Of a DNA stretch of 64,000 nucleotides, positions 39,401 through 49,898 are shown piece after piece; within the stretch, counting starts at the first letter, position 1, and each line of letters starts with the position of its first letter. Under the pieces are notes generated by a model. That model searched no databases and was not told where the DNA came from. It saw only the letters and a list, made by a program, of their open reading frames with translations. The DNA is from Glossina fuscipes. Its lineage: Eukaryota; Arthropoda; Insecta; Diptera; Glossinidae. Position numbers and translations under genes: made by a program. The DNA is taken from assembly GCF_014805625.2 (NCBI RefSeq), contig NW_023998415.1:5677862-5741861 (forward strand), in the 5' to 3' direction.

Positions 39401-40799
39401 GTAAACTGAAAGTCGGAAACCATTTTACTTCATTCATTTTTCGCTTCTCACTTTCTGAATCTATGGAAGATAGTCTGTCAGTCTATCTGTCTGTGTGTCT
39501 GTCCGTGTATTCATGCGATCAACTTATTGGTCGCAAATTTTTAAGATAGCTTGATGAAATTTGATACAGGGACGTATTTTGATCGAATTGGACGAATGCT
39601 ATTGGATATATTTCGAAGCGGACTACTTTTTCGATGACTTGGCTCATTTTAAAAAGTCGCTACACGAATAACTACATCAAACGATGTCATGTAGCGTATT
39701 GAATGTTCACTTGTTTTTCTTTTTCTTTTTCTTTTTTTTTATTTTAAATCATTTTTCAATCAGAATTGTCAACTTTCGCATATGTATATGAAGGGTGTGA
39801 CGTGATAACGGAATTTATACAACTCTAAAGTCATCGGTTAAGATTAATGATACAAACTTCCTTTTTAATCTAGTACGACATCCACTTTTTAATTGCATAT
39901 AAAATCATTATTTTCTTTAAAACCGAATCATTAGCTTCTAATGAGATGAAAATTTTCATAATAATTGAAGAATTTTTATTCTCAAATGCTATGTAATGAA
40001 GCAGGAGAGAGAGCCTGCCTGTCTATGCTTAAATAACTATAATAGAGAAAGCACTATGCATACTACTGTCTTATATTATATTTTATTTATATTAAAATGA
40101 ATATAAATTAAACATTTAAATGCAACGACGACTACTTAAAAGAATAACAATAACAACACTCATTTCCATGTCATATGTAAAAGTAAGAACTAACTAGTGA
40201 GTTAACGACATAAAAAAAAATAAATAAATAAAAAAAAATAAACAAACAAATAAATAAATAGAAGAAGATGGATGGACATATGAATTAATAGGAATGAATA
40301 CATGAATGATATTGTACCTACATCTGAAATGGGATTAAGATGGATAGGATGATAGTAACAACTTCAGACATAAAATCAAGAAAAATATAGTTTTCTGTTG
40401 TTGCAAATGCCAGGGCAGGCTTGTAAACGAACGAGGGAAGAAAAAAAAAAGAAGAAGAACAGTAGCATGTAAGATGTTTACTTCGCGTACATAAGTTAAG
40501 GCAAATGCACAGATGAATAGAATAGAATAGAATAGAATAAAATAGAATAGAACGACACGACACGACACGACACGACACGACAGACAAAACAGAGGGGCGA
40601 ACAAACAAATGATCAAATGTTATACACATAACTAACTAAGAGCTTTTAAAGAGTTGAAATTTCTCTGATTTGAAATTCAAGTACAGTGCACTATGGCGGA
40701 GAACAATTTTTTGTAAGCATTCTTCACAATCCAATAGAATAGCGATAGCATGAACAATAACAAAAACATCGGTCGAATAACCGAAAAGGAAATAAGAAA

Positions 40800-40832
<33 letters not shown>

Positions 40833-43800
40833 TTTTATTGCATTTAATGTTAACTGCACACTGAAAGATGTCTAAACGCTTTAAAATAGAGTTTTAATAT
40901 AACCCAACCATCTATCTTTTGTTCGTGTTGTTTTTGTGGGTTCGTTTTCGTTTGGCGCTGCTTTTTTGCTTTTTTCTATCTAATGCGATACGTAAATGTA
41001 TTTATTAGAGTTTAATCAAGTCAAAAAAGAAAACTACGAACAATCAACCGCAACCATGGCAGCAATAATAACAATAACAATAACAACAACTATAATGAAT
41101 TGTTTCTCGTATCGTATCGTATCGTTCGTTCTAGCTTTCCTCACAACAGGCGAACTGCGGATAAAGTTTGCTGCTATTGCTGCTGCTGCTGTTGTTGTTG
41201 TTGTTGTTGGTTACTACTCTTAAGACATGTGAAAAATATTATGTTTAGTTAGACAAGTTGATAACCGTGGAAATTGTATTTTGTGCAATATATACGTGGA
41301 TACATACATACGTATACATATACACGTAAACGAGTGCGCATACATGCTCGCTAATCCATTCAATGAAAGCCATTGTTTATGAAAAAAGAACAGCATCATG
41401 CTTAGAGGAAATCATGATTTGGAAAGGGTCAGAAAGATAAGCTTGTTTTTTTTATTTTTTATTTTTTTTTTTTTTTTTTTTTGATGATTACCTTCTTCAA
41501 TTTAGCGAAGACCTCTTTTGACTCTGTGGAATTTCTTAATTACAGAGAAAAGACAGCAGAATAAATAAAGAAAGAATGTGTGTAAACCAATCAATTACTC
41601 AATCAATCAAACATTTACGTTTATTATACTTATGCACGAGTTAATTATAATGGATTCTTTCCAGGTATACACATACATGTATACATACATTTGGTTAGAT
41701 TAATATTTCGAATGATAAAGGCATGAAGAAAAAGCATAAAGAAAAGGAACTGTAGGCGGAAAAGTATTCCAAGGTCTCTTATTAATATTCTTGTTAGCAA
41801 ATTGTCACTTATTTCCCCAGTAGATGTGTGTTCTGACACTAATTCTATAATTTTATCAAAACTTGCGGACAACAATGAATCTGCTCAGAGGTTTCAAAAA
41901 TTATATGTCCCTCGGGACTCTCCACCATCGAGCATCCAGTTTAGCATCTTTGAAACGTCAGGTATACTCTTTATTGTTAATGATCTTGATAGAAAAAACG
42001 AGTCTGCATTCAAGACGCGTTCGAGCCATGTAAAGCCATGCCACTAATCGAAAGTTACAATAGTTAAAGCAGACTTACTTGAGTTTAAGCTATTTATTGC
42101 CTTCTCGGAAGAATCAAATCAAGACAAAAGGGTTAAATAAAGACTTCAAGTAGACCGGAAATGACGCAACTATTTTTCACCGATTTTGACCGGAAAATAT
42201 TAAAAAAGGGATAGTTTCGCTCACGTAACAACTTGTTGCGAACAAGATGTAAGATATGAGATATGGTCGCAAAAATTTGTCGAATCGAATCTATTTTAAA
42301 CTGACTTTGTTCTTCGGCCAACATATATAAACGCACTAAGTTTTATCTGCAGAAAGAATATAAAAATACATAGACAAACATAAGATGAACTCACACAGAG
42401 AATTCAGAGAATGATTCTGAATTGATTGTAATAATGAGAGGTAAAAAAAACATTTTGGATTTTCAATACATCCCCACAAACTCAATGTACTCTTACCTCA
42501 AATGATTCTGATAACATTTTGGTTTCTCAACACAACTGATGTATGGACATTCTTATCAAATAAATAAGTCCTCTTATAGAAACTATATCGAATCTTTAAC
42601 ATTCTTGAATAGGAATTTATTCAAAATAGTCGTTTGACTTATATAATATAAATTTGCGTATTTTTTTTTTTTTTTTTTTTTTTTTAACACAGATTTTGGA
42701 TACCTTATATGAGCAGTCTCATGGAGAGACAGCCTGTAATATTGTATAATTTTTATTGTATAATTCTTAAAATTTTATAATCAACATGGATAACGAATTG
42801 TAGTGTATTTAAAAATTGGCCTTGCCCAACTTGCCCACTATTTATATATCTCTTTTATACCTTACAAAACTAGTGATCAAAAAATATATTACGATTGTAC
42901 GGATATATGCAACACCCAGAAAAACTTAAAATAGATCCTTCTTTTAGTCACAATTATGTTCTAAATCGATTTAAGTTTGTCTTCTCCTCTGACTGTTCTG
43001 TTTTCTCGTGTTCAACTTACAAACTGCATCTTTTGAGATATTTTGATAAAGTTTGATACAGTGGCGTGTTTTAGCCAAATAACGAAAGTTGTTAACAAAT
43101 CGGTCCACTTTCTTTACCACCTTATTTAAAAAAGTCGTTATATGAACAACCGTAAGGAGATATAAGCTATTTATCGATGAGTTGTACCCCACTATTGCGT
43201 TTGTCCAACTATCCCGAATGCATTTTACACAAAGTCTTTATACTCAAATCATTTCACTGCTGATGTCGATTGTGGGATTAAGCATAACCATAGCATTGAC
43301 AAGCCAACTATTCCGAGATCCTTTGTGTCCGATATTTAGTCAATTTTCGCTATAGAGATATATATAGAAAGTACCAATATATTGTAACTAAAAAGTGCAT
43401 ATGTATCCATAATTTTGACTCTCAACGTCGGTATATTCTTCATTGTCACAGATTTTATATATTGCGCGAACACAAAACGTATAAAAAGTTTTCAAGAAAT
43501 TTTCGTCGTCATATTACTTTTTCATTAATTACTTTTATCCCCCATACCACTTGTAGTAAAGAGTAAATTAAGTTAGTGCAGTCATATGTAACAGGCAAAA
43601 ACGCTTAAGATAGACCCACCTTTTACTATACCGATCGATTCAGAATCATAATCTGAATTGATCTAAGCCTGTCTGTCCACCTAAGTGTCTAATGTTTGTC
43701 TATGTAAATTTGTGTTCAAGCCACAGATCGCAATTTTTGAGATATTCTCATGAAATTTGGTAGAGTAACGTGAACGAACGGTCAACTTTTTCGACCACTC

Positions 43801-46800
43801 CCCAGATAATGTACTATTTTGAAAAGTCGTTGTATGGAAAAAAATTGCAATTTTCAAAATATCTCAGCAAATGTGGTTAAGTAGTAGAAGTATTTGGGCA
43901 TTCTACATGCGTATAAAAACTTAGGAACGGGTGGGGTAATTTTTAAAGCCCCTCATATAGCTAAAGTTTATACGACAAAATAATAGAATTTTTAATGCTT
44001 TATGATGAAAATTATATCGTAATAGTAATTTAACGTAGAAAAATTAATTGCACCAAATTCGGATCATTTCGATCTATTTTTTGGATTCTACCCTAATAGG
44101 GATTTTTCGCGAAAATTGATCCTTTGAAGAATAGAAGAGACTAAGTTTTAATATGAGATAAATAATAAGAATTGTGTTAGACAATGTGCTGTAGGGTATT
44201 TAATGGTCGGCTTTGCCCGACTACAATGTTCTTGCTTGTTATTGACTTATATCTTTATTTTCTATTTATTTACGGGTGCGAACCGATGAACTAAGTTACA
44301 ACTTGCTATGAAAACTTTTGCAGGTTAAAAAATGCCTTGTCGTCCGTCTGACGTTGACATATTAAATTCAACTTTCTTTTCTTTTTTTTAAACCAAAATG
44401 TAGTCAATCATTCAGAAAATTCCTTCTATACGTGCAACAGAAATCAGGAAAGTAGCTGCAACCTGGTGGGTACATGCCCAATCTATAAGTACTATGCCTT
44501 TGCCGTCTGAGCACTCAGCCTAGCTACGACCACACTGAACTCTACTGCACTGAGATTTGAATCTCCGAAGAACATTGGCCTGATAATCGCTTTACTCACT
44601 TACTCGACTAGCCATGATGATTGAGAATAAGTATGCGCTATAGCATCTCTCAGCTGCAAAATGGAAATAGTTATAACTAACGTGCACTCTGCATCACAAA
44701 TACTCTACATCGGCTAATTTTTTATGCATTAATTCGAACACATGTTTACAAAAAATTCACATAAATTTCATTTTAGATTTTTTTCTTTTTTTTTGAGATA
44801 TTGAGCTTTTCTGAACCAAAGCAGTTAAGATAAGAGATCGAATTGCCTTATATATCCAACATGTTGTTAATTTATATGCATTGCCAGTGATTTTATGCCA
44901 TCAATCGTAAACGTAAGCTCTATTTTAATGTAAGATGATTTTAATGAAGAATTCTCCTCGTAACTTCTGAAAGGAGGCCTTTTTTTATATGATAATACAA
45001 AGGGCGTTTCAAGGACAACAATCAGCAGAGAGTAGCAAACTTTGGCTGATTAAAAAGAGTTAAAGGCGAGCCAGGAAAGAAAAACAATTAAAAACGAACT
45101 CTAGTGGGACACGACCCATTGTTAAATACCCTACACTATCCTACGATTTTTCATAGATCAAGTTTTTAAAATAAAGCGTCAAAACGGTAGTCCGATCCGA
45201 ATCATTTCGAATAACTTTCATCCTTGGGCGAAAACAAGCAACTGAGTGTATTAAATTTCATCAAAATATTGTAAAAATTGCGGTTTGTAGTTTGAATACA
45301 AGAATACATTGACAGACGTCAGATGGACAGACAAGCTTAGATCTATGCGAAAGGTGATTATGAATCGATCGGTATAATAAGAAATCCTTCTGGGTGTTGC
45401 ATACATCCGTCCAAATTTGTACCACAAATGATGTAGAATATAAAAAATGAGCGAAAATTGTGGCTATCATTATAAACCCAAAAATTCAATGGTAATAATA
45501 TTATAAAAAAAATGGTAAAGAAAATAATGGGAAATCTTAACTTTTATATCACTTAACAACTTAGAAAAATGGGAAAATCAAACTACTACTGTTACTGCTG
45601 TTACCACTACTACCACTGCTACTACTGCCTGCTCCTATTAAATTTTCCTCATAATCGCCAACATACATCACAATAATAAAAAAAAGAACAGTTCTAAAGT
45701 CACAGCAACTTCTTGCATGCGATTTTCTCAATGAAATCAAGTTGTCTAACAAATTAGACGCATACATGCACACATACGTACGCTAGGTTATATAAGCCGA
45801 TTTGAATGTTAAACATAAACCGATGCTCATAATAATTACTATTTTAAAGTCCTAGGAACATACTTTTGGCGATCGTTTCAAATGAAAACACAACTGTATG
45901 TAATTCAGTAAAAGAAAGAATATTTGATAACATATAATAGCATGTTACTGTTGTTGTTAACGTTAATCGTATAGCCAGAAGTATGTTTAATAGACGTTTT
46001 CCAAAAAAAAAAAAAAAAAAAAAAAAGTTAAGACTAGACAAAAAATTACGTGTTGCACAGGCATACATACACGAAAACAATTACGAAAATGCTAACTGGA
46101 GGCTGAAGAGGAAAAAAAAAAAGAAGAAAAACTTTGCAAAATAACAACAAAAGAATATAGTTTGTATGGCGTTAATGACAAACTCAGTGTCTACTGTTTG
46201 CCAAATTGTGCTCACAAGAGATTGTCTGAAAAATAAAAAAAATAAATAATTTATGCTAGTTTCCACTATACAAATCACTTCGTCTACGGTTGCATGTGTT
46301 TATTTTGTACATGTTATGTACATGTGATACGCATGAAAATAAGAAAATAAAACAATTATCTCATACATATTTAAAGATAAATCTGTTAAGCAATGAAGTG
46401 CTACATTTAGATGAAAGAACAAAAGACTTCTCTCAAATTATATAAATTGCTTTCAACGGTTTTTTGATAAAATGATATTAAACTTAGATTTTTTTCATTT
46501 CGTTCATAATTTTTAAAAGAATTTCGCACTTAAGTCATTCTTTTACAATTCATTTTTATTGTATTCGGCAAATTTCTAAATCGATGTAAAGTTCCGTGTC
46601 TAAGCATAATACGGCAACGAGATTCGAGCAAAAAGCTTCGAGCTTTCGTTTAAAATTAATTTTCCCATCAGATTTGTGTTGACAATAAATGGATGATAAA
46701 GTTAAAAATTTAACCACAGTTTTTAAAGCGAGTATGCAACCAATTTTCATTACACAAAGAAAATTCCGGCGGAATGAAATTTTTCAAAGCCATCAAACAT

Positions 46801-47898
46801 CGACATTCGGCGACTTCAAGAATCGTTCAATCGATGCCCCAAGCATCATCAATAAGTTTTACGGTTTAATTCGAAAGATTTTTGAATCGAAGATTTACGT
46901 AAACGTCGATCTGTGAATTTTTTGTTTGTAACACTGTACAAACAGCTTATTAGAAATTTCGATAATTATATTGTTGTTATTGTTTTTTAATTAGGCAATT
47001 ACTTTGGCTAAAACCTGTGAGGCAACAACAGAAATGCGAGAATGCCGTACACCTAAGGATTGGTCGTTACTAGCATTACAGAACACCCGCACGGGCAAAT
47101 CGCATTATTTGGTTATTTGTAGATGTCCGGATCACTTTAAATTAGGTAAGTGAAATAATTCAAGGAATAATTGCTTCGTTTTTTTTGTTGTAATCTCATG
47201 CTAATGAAAATGTCATTGTTATAGATGGTCCGATGGCTCACGATCAAAATACTTATGCCAGTGTTCCAGGTATACGTGTTTTTGGTATGATGTGTGTTAA
47301 ACCGGGCTATTCAATACGCAAGCCATCCGCCCAACCACCTAAACGTTATCAATTGCAAAAACCTTTTTATAGGCCTGGCAGTCAAACCTCTTCCAACCTG
47401 TATGGCAGTAATAAAGATGTTTTTAATCGTCCCTCCTACGGTGGAATAAGCTCATCGCTTGGTTCTCACTACCACAGCATTGACAACTATGGCATACAGT
47501 CGCCTCAACAGAGCAGCTACCAATATTTGAATCGTCCGGAAAGCACAATAAATACCAACTATCCCAGTCAATATCAATCGCGGCCAGATCCGATTTCGAT
47601 AAATAATTTCCCAGGCGGCAGCTACGGCCGAAACAGGGAACGTGAAGGCAATTTACCGATTGAAGCAGCGACCGAATTAGACGAAAATAAAATTTTAATT
47701 AGCACCAGTACCCAGGCTAACAACGAGGAGTCACGAACAACAGTAATCGATCAAGATGATATACCGATTGACGATTTAGAGAGACGCGAAAAGAGATCAA
47801 TAATCGAAGAAATTGAAGGTGATATATCTTGGAACGATATGCCAGAATTTCCTTGGGAACGTGTTAAAGAATTTGAAAAAAATATAGTATGGGGCTAG
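36401..47898 (+). CDS. Cysteine-rich, probably secreted protein; last four exons, 5' part missing
   Basis: Four exons join in phase: 36401-36555, 37581-37659, 46995-47145 and 47225-47898 (stop TAG 47896-47898), about 352 codons. Acceptors are CAG/TAG and donors GTAAG(T). The conserved part has ten cysteines, spaced C-x5-C-x13-C-x1-C-x7-C-x28-C-x8-C-x24-C-x1-C-x29-C, with two CxC pairs (CAC, CRC), which suggests five disulfides in an extracellular protein. Recognisable stretches are VRLNYTQPLCACPSRYRDPC and TGKSHYLVICRCP. The last about 200 residues are low-complexity (Tyr, Ser, Pro, Gln, Asn rich), then acidic, with a furin-like REKR|S site about 40 residues before the end. No signal peptide or start was found; the first visible exon begins in phase 0, so at least one upstream exon must exist, perhaps beyond the window. 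I half-recall arthropod homologues annotated as scoloptoxin(11)-like, which would be a fold name and not evidence of toxicity. Function unknown. Confidence 0.8.
37736..38170 (+). repeat. Family-1 interspersed repeat, full-length copy
   Basis: Best-bounded copy of a family of about 430 bases. It begins AACAAG, carries the common text TTTCAAAAGCACTCATCCTTGG, then a GACR run (ACACAGACAGACAAACT), then TTCTGAAG..GATTCGATCAGTATAAT, and ends with a perfect hairpin TTACACCA-CAAA-TGGTGTAA (38145-38164) followed by GGTATA. The style (terminal hairpins, GTCY/GACR core) recalls the mini-me/DINE-1 repeats of Diptera. Lies inside the 9.3-kb intron. Confidence 0.75.
39465..39710 (-). repeat. Family-1 repeat
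   Basis: A GTCTGTGTGTCTGTCC run, ACTTATTGGTCGCAAATTTTT, GATGAAATTTGATACAGGGA and AAAAAGTCGCTACACG in order; in the 9.3-kb intron. Confidence 0.6.
40516..40581. repeat. Abutting (AATAG)n and (ACGAC)n pentanucleotide arrays
   Basis: (AATAG) seven units at 40516-40551 runs straight into (ACGAC) six units at 40552-40581 with no spacer. Open frames across it (minus strand) are repeat translations. Confidence 0.9.
40800..40831. repeat. (AAT)n microsatellite
   Basis: About ten ATA units, in the 9.3-kb intron. Confidence 0.9.
42175..42450 (+). repeat. Family-1 repeat, worn
   Basis: Traces: TTCGGCCAACATATAT, ATACATAGACAAACATAAG, GAATGATTCTGAATTGATTG; in the 9.3-kb intron. Confidence 0.4.
42850..43290 (-). 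repeat. Family-1 repeat plus joining segment
   Basis: ATTACGATTGTACGGATAT, AAATCGATTTAAGTTTGTC, TTTGAGATATTTTGATAAAG and GTACCCCACTATTGCG, then the segment CCAACTATCCCGAATGCATT..CACTGCTGATGTCGATTGTG, which also lies at 33120-33215. Confidence 0.6.
43560..44240 (-). repeat. Family-1 repeat, long copy with intact start module
   Basis: From 43570 (AAGTTAGTGCAGTCATATG) through GTCTGTCC (43669-43676), CAATTTTTGAGATATTCTC and AAAAGTCGTTGTATG to the start module on the minus strand: hairpin GTCGGGC-AAA-GCCGAC (44206-44221), then AAGAACATTG and AACAAG (44235-44240). It is longer than other copies; extra AT-rich text lies at 43900-44170. Confidence 0.65.
44390..44640 (-). mobile_element. Second tRNA-derived SINE-like segment
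   Basis: On the minus strand: TGGCTAGTCGAG (A-box-like) near 44618, GGAGATTCAAATCTC (B-box-like) near 44560, then AGTGCAGTAGAGTTC, close to the start of the body of the SINE at 18658-18846 (AATGCGGTAGAGTTT). An A-rich stretch (AAAAAAAAGAAAAG) follows at the 3' end near 44380-44393. No clear target duplication. Probably an older or different subfamily. Confidence 0.45.
45090..45440 (+). repeat. Family-1 repeat
   Basis: Starts near AACAATTAAAAACGAACTC with GTGGGACACGACCCA (hairpin), then ATAAAGCGTCAAAACGG, AATATTGTAAAAATTGCGG, ATGGACAGACAAGCTTAG, GAATCGATCGGTATAAT and the end ACCACAAATGATGTA. Confidence 0.7.
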
Positions 47899-49898
47899 AG
47901 TTACAAAAACAAACAATAGAAAAGTATTTATAAAGAGAGAGATCGGTGATAGAGATAGAAATTTAATCTATAAGTTAAAAAAAAAAAAAAGAAGAGATTT
48001 GAAAATACACGCAAAATGCGACTTTTACTACTCTTGACTGAAAAATCGGAATATAATAAACAAATTATCAATAAACTAAACGGAAAGCAAAACCAATTTT
48101 AAGTAAATAAATAAATTTTAGTAAATTCATTAATAAATTTACTAAAATAATTAAAAATTTTAATTAACTAATAAACATATGAAAATTTAATTAAGTTCTT
48201 TAAAAAAAAAAAACAAAAAAAATATTCACTAAAAATTTATAATTTTTGAAGGCGAAATTATATAATTAATCAAATAATTTTCTTTTTTAACTGTAAAAAA
48301 AATTGTTTAATTAATTGAAATTTACATGTAACAAAGAGTTTTTAAATAAATTCTAAATTAATTTTATCAAAAATCCCTATAGTATCCCCCTCCGTCGTCT
48401 CTTATATAATGCTGGTGTTTAATTGATTTATTTTAGTGTTATTTTATATTTATTTTTTTAATTATTTTACCTAATTTTATATATGTAATCATAATAAGCA
48501 GCATTTATTAATTATAGATTCGATGTACTTTTTACAAGAAAAAAAAAAAAAAAGTCTCAAGAAAATTATTAAGATTTTTTTAATTGCATTTATAAAACGA
48601 AAATATGTATGAATTAATAAAATAAAATTAAAAAGCTTTTTTAATAATATTTCCTTGTTTAATAAACTAAAATTAAAAAAAAAAAAAAAAAGAGAACGTA
48701 GGCGCGTAAACTTACTCGCCCTGAGGCGAATCGGAAAAGGCCATTTACATCGATAAATATAATTGTAAACCAACATGTTTGCCGGCATTTCTCCTTTCAA
48801 TTAACCACTCACTCGATTGTCTTATCAGCGATCTCAAGCTTCTGGTTCTGGTATCACGTTAAAAATATGCATGAAGAAGGCACAACTATTATTTGATTTA
48901 CTTCTCACAGCTAAGAAATTGTTATATGGCTTATGGCCAATCCTGAACATTTACTTTTGTTATAAACAACTTTGATAATTAATGCCAAATATTTCCACCA
49001 ACTATACACCAGAGTCTGCAAGAGATTGTAAGGCATATTTTTATCTACTTTCTGCCTGACTGCGAAATATCCCGACTAATTTACGATTGTCTTCAAAGTT
49101 GACCTGCAGAACTAATCTACGAATCTGTTAACCGTTTTTGAGCAATCGCATAGAAACCTTTTTAAACTTTAGCTTTAAACACCAACAAATATATGATAGT
49201 TCATATATCGATTGCTTGTGAAAGCGAAGGAACAACTGCGAAAGATATAGTCATATAGTAACTGCGAATAAGCCAAATTAGATTTTTTAAAGTAATTTTC
49301 TCAACAATAGAAACAGGTTAAAAAACATTGAACCTCTGTGCGAAGCATACGCAAGAAATCTTTTAACCGATTTCACGAGAATTTATTTACATATGCAGGA
49401 GCTAAAAATTAATAGCAAGCAAAGTCCTTTCTCTTCTGCTCAAAAACTCCATACGCTATCGATCTGAGCCAACACGCTTTGTCAACATTATTACTGGCAG
49501 CCAGTTAATTTCACATTTTTTCAGTTCGCTTACTTACATTTGAAATATTCTTCTATGAACTTATTTCAAATGCTAGTATTGAAACATAAGAATATCTGTT
49601 TATTTGAAATCATCAGAAAATCGGGTCGACGAGATTTTGAGATTTGATCTGGATACAAGGAAAAAGCTTATATAACAAAATATACGTGCTATCTATCTAT
49701 CCAGAACTAAATTCTCGACTGATTGATTAGACGATTACGTATCGAAAATTTGAAAATTTCTATTTAAACAGATTACCAAATTTGCAGCTAAATTAATCTG
49801 TTTACAGATGCTACGGAAGACACGATGGAAATGCATTTTACTTTAGGTTGAGATGCCTTTCTATGAAATATATTTAGAACACTTTGCAGAGTACTTAC
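47899..49898. other. Gap between convergent genes; no exon recognised
   Basis: This 2-kb stretch lies between the stop of the cysteine-rich gene (+) and the last EFL1 exon found (-). It is very AT-rich up to about 48,700 with several poly-A runs. I read the minus strand in all frames for the missing EFL1 C-terminal exon and saw no match. The 103-codon minus frame at 48489-48800 is poly-F low complexity. Confidence 0.5.
48055..48075 (+). terminator. Poly(A) signals of the cysteine-rich gene
   Basis: Two AATAAA hexamers lie at 48055-48060 and 48070-48075, about 160-180 bases after the stop codon, in AT-rich DNA. They are the first canonical signals downstream. Further copies near 48105 could also be used. 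Confidence 0.45.

Larger units (their letters stand above)
37660..46994 (+). other. 9.3-kb intron of the cysteine-rich gene
   Basis: It runs from donor GTAAGT at 37660 to acceptor TTAG at 46991-46994. It holds at least six copies of the family-1 repeat in both orientations, a SINE-like segment (about 44390-44640), two abutting pentanucleotide arrays (40516-40581), AAT and poly-T runs, and no other recognised exon. A 75-codon open frame at 46689-46916 lies just upstream of the next exon but matches nothing I know. Confidence 0.75.

Noticed and set aside
46689..46916. 75-codon open frame just before the exon at 46995
   Set aside because: It ends in a stop before the intron acceptor, cannot join the reading frame, and matches nothing known.
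48489..48800. Candidate for the missing EFL1 last exon (103-codon minus frame)
   Set aside because: Low-complexity Phe/Leu/Ile text from poly-A DNA, with no EFL1 domain V resemblance.
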